Assembly (NCBI GenBank): GCA_030674155.1
Contig: CM060320.1
Location: 36,588,694-36,652,693, forward strand
Source of the DNA: Stramonita haemastoma
Lineage: Eukaryota; Mollusca; Gastropoda; Neogastropoda; Muricidae
DNA length: 64,000 nucleotides
Direction: 5' to 3'
Shown: one piece after another, positions 61,543 to 64,000 of the stretch
Layout of the letters: the number at the start of each line of letters is the position of its first letter
How positions within the stretch are numbered: the stretch's first letter is position 1
Translations under genes and position numbers: made by a program
The notes under the pieces: generated by a model
The model's input: only the letters and a program-made list of their open reading frames with translations
Database searches by the model: none
What the model was told of the DNA's origin: nothing

Positions 61543-62400
61543 TGAATAAGAAAGATGTGTGTTGATAGAGAGGAGTGTGTCATGAGAGAGAGTTTGGAGT
61601 GTCAGTGCACAGGCTCTTGTAAGCTACTAAATGGAATGAGATTTCTGAATCGATTCATACAGCCATTTTCCCTCTTGAGCAAAATGAATGTTTGGGGCTG
61701 TTCTGTTTCCTTTTAAAATGTGGCGTAAGCATAAGTGGTGAGTGTGTTTTATCCAGTTAGTGAAAACTGCATCTGGTGAGGATTTTAAGTATTCTTTAGG
61801 GGTGAGGCAAGTGAGGTTGGGACTGGGAATTATGGTTATAAAGAAAAAAAATTATAAAGTACAGAAAACAGAACATGAAACAGCCTTAGTGAATGGTTAA
61901 GTTAAGTTAAAGTCAGTCCGAGCCATAAGTCTCAGCGTGTTATCCCGTTTCGTGGCTTAAGTGGAGTCATGACCCTGATAGACGCAGTTATCGCAGTTAC
62001 CCAAACAGGTTGGTACCCTTTTACACCTGGTGGGAGAATAGCGTAAGTGCCTTCAAGCACACCCATAGCGAATAGCTGGTCGATCCGAACTTAATGAGTA
62101 CACCCACTAGGCCAGCGGGCTATGAATGGTAACTCATGAAAATTCTTTTATAAGTTTGTGTCTGTTAACTTTTTTCTAGGCTTAACAGTCGCTGAATACG
62201 CAGCGTACTCATGTGCTGCTGAATTAAGCAGCTTGTTGATTGCTGTAGGTGGGGTCAAAGAACTCTTGATATTGATATGTAAAACTAAACTAAGTGTGTA
62301 AAGTTGTAAATCACTGGAAAGCTTAGATAACAAGCTTTTAAAAAAGTAAAATTTTATAGCAGCATGTAGTGTTTATGATCATGTAAAAAATAAATAAAGT
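60368..62400 (+). other. NXF1 3' UTR (probable)
   Basis: AT-rich, no coding signal, with short GT repeats (60806-60840, 61490-61537) and a degraded antisense SINE-D (61895-62125). Overlapping AATAAA signals at 62389-62398 make a plausible polyadenylation site, followed by a change to more CpG-rich sequence. Confidence 0.5.
61895..62125 (-). mobile_element. SINE-D, antisense, degraded
   Basis: gttaagttaaagtcagtccg, ggttggtacccttttacacctgg and cactaggccagcggg match SINE-D in reverse; many small deletions. Confidence 0.65.
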
Positions 62401-62549
62401 TTAAAAACTGCGCGTGCACAACCAATCACTGTTGCGATGTCGGTGAACCAGATTGATTTTAACACGATATGCAATGTTGTTGCTGGTGCAAAAATGTCAT
62501 GATTCGATAAATACTGTCTCTTGACATAAGTTTTGAAAAAATAAAGAGC

Positions 62550-63287
62550 TTCGTGGCTTTATCGGTCGTCAAATACTCGTTAAAGTCCAGCGAATTGATC
62601 GACGCGATCGCAATCGTCATGGCGGTGAACACTTATTTCGTGCGAACTGGCGGCAATCTATGACGAAAATACGACAATCGCTTGATTTCGTGTGATGCAA
62701 AGTATTCGACAGCATATCGAAATGACTTAACAACAGTTATTTCGAAGCCATGTTGCGTTAAAATAAAGTAAACAATGTGTGACATCAAAATCGCCCGGTA
62801 GCTATGAAGTGCTTTGGACAAAACTTCGCACCACTCGATTCAGTCCGATCACGATCAATTTTTCCGAAGTTTATCAAAAATATTTCACAATCTTTACCTT
62901 ATCATCTCTATTATCGTTTAATTCAACCAAATCCAGCCTCTAAAACTCCTCATAGCCGTCAATATCGTCAAAAAACTCGAAAAATACTTCGAGTAATACG
63001 GGCGCAAACGCTTTGCCGCCATTTTGTTTTCAGGCGATCGAGATTCGTCCAAAAAAAAAAAAAAAACACCTCTAAACAATCAGAATCCTCGTTGTTTGCG
63101 ACTGCAGACGACCTTCACCCATTTCTGCGGCCCTACAATGGCTTTCACGTTCATTGGATGACCTTGAAAGCGAAAGAAAGCCTTCAATTACGATCACTGA
63201 CGTCATCCCCGAATATTCCGGGAGCCGCCAGAAATGCTGCACTACGTCATTCCGGAGTAATCCAGGAACCGCGCTACTAGGGTTAAA
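62550..63287 (-). mobile_element. Possible piggyBac-like element end with remnant ORF
   Basis: On the minus strand TTAA is followed by CCCTAGTAGCGCGG (from 63287). Further in, an ATGGCGGCAAAGCG start is followed, one frame over, by LLEVFFEFFDDIDGYEEF, which looks like the acidic N-terminus of piggyBac-type transposases. No second end was found. CRE-like (TGACGTCA) and YY1-like (GCCGCCATTTTG) motifs also fit a promoter, so this call is tentative. Confidence 0.35.
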
Positions 63288-63914
63288 AAAAGAAGTCCTA
63301 TCCAAACTTGTAACCTATATGACAAAGAACATGAATATCTGCGGCTTTCTCCAGATATTTCATTTAAAATATATAGGGGATTGTATCTTGAGTAGAGTTA
63401 TGCTGAGTTAAGCCAGTCCTTCAATGGTGGGGGGAGATCATGTTGGATTCTGCTACTGCCAAACCAAGATGGAAGCAAGCTTTTTGACATCCAAGGCTGC
63501 AGAAGCAATAATTGTTTCACTTTGTTTGCCTTGTGTGATGTTCAGGACTTTTGCTCCTTGGTTTCTCAAGTGCAGCTGAAGCTGTTTGTTGTGAAGAGGA
63601 GAGGAGAGGAGAAACAGAAAATATCACCTTGCGAACAGAACAGTTTGGAGAGTATTGATTCCAATGCATTGACCCCATCTTTTACAGTTTGGACTGCTTG
63701 ACTTTGTAAACTCTGCTACATACTTATTTGAAAATAAAAGGGAAGAAAAGCGGTAAAGAGAGAAAATATAATCCCCTGTTGTGTGTGGGAAAAGGGCAAG
63801 TATGAAAACCGGAAACATTAATGAGGTACGTAACAAAGTAAGAAAATCTTAGTCACACTGTTTTAGAACATATTGCTTTGGCTCATCATCTGATTGTCAA
63901 CTTTGTGTGATGTA
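63288..63914. other. Intergenic sequence, no gene seen
   Basis: Balanced composition with short AT-rich stretches; no recognisable coding exon or repeat. Confidence 0.4.
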
Positions 63915-64000
63915 AAACCATCCCTGATGTTGGAATGTGGCTACCTTAATGGTGGGTGAAAATGGTCACATTCACAAAATTTCACCATTGGTGAACCTTG
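63915..64000 (+). mobile_element. SINE-C 3' fragment, cut by window edge
   Basis: ccctgatgttggaatgtggc and tttcaccattggtgaacctt. Confidence 0.65.

Noticed and set aside
62804..63280. 158-codon plus-strand open frame
   Set aside because: Composition is basic and unpatterned, and it overlaps the better-supported minus-strand piggyBac-like remnant.

Overview
The window is invertebrate animal DNA. The exons are short with GT-AG introns, there are tRNA-derived SINEs, and there is a very heavy load of microsatellites. Several repeat families, including one with a body reading 'gagacgataaaccgag' and a tail of ATCCTCGATATAAAAGAATAAATAAA type, look like those of gastropod molluscs. A marine caenogastropod snail is my best guess; this is inferred from repeat style and not proved.

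Layout, all genes on the + strand. (1) 952-16923(16985): the last 14 recognisable exons of INTS7 (Integrator complex subunit 7); the 5' part lies left of the window. (2) About 17000-27000: intergenic and repeat-rich, with several SINE families and a hAT-like non-autonomous transposon at 19046-20890 that has a perfect 8-bp target duplication and carries a CT-rich tandem array. (3) 27079-33284: a three-exon gene I do not recognise. It encodes a secreted protein of about 677 residues: signal peptide, Asn-rich repeat, acidic disordered region, Asp/Glu/Tyr-rich block and Cys-containing tail. (4) 33300-40260: repeats, including relics of two non-LTR retrotransposons (31325-31990 minus, 38668-39480 plus). 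(5) 40389-60367: a complete 12-exon NXF1 (nuclear mRNA export factor 1) with ETS/YY1-type promoter motifs in front and a 3'UTR to about 62400. (6) 62400-64000: a degraded piggyBac-like end, then mostly unannotated sequence and a truncated SINE.

INTS7 and NXF1 are both nuclear RNA-metabolism genes (3'-end formation or attenuation, and mRNA export), but nothing in the sequence shows co-regulation. The NXF1 intron 46425-56010 is followed by a 37-nt exon in the position of the conserved retained intron of animal NXF1 genes. Retention would give a 362-residue protein with RNA-binding and LRR domains only.

Seven coding exons carry single-base frame disruptions (five missing bases, two extra), mostly in short homopolymers. 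Since all three spliced genes are affected and reading frame resumes at once, consensus error in a long-read assembly is the likeliest reason. Exon boundaries were read by eye from splice sites, phase and remembered family similarity; no search was run.
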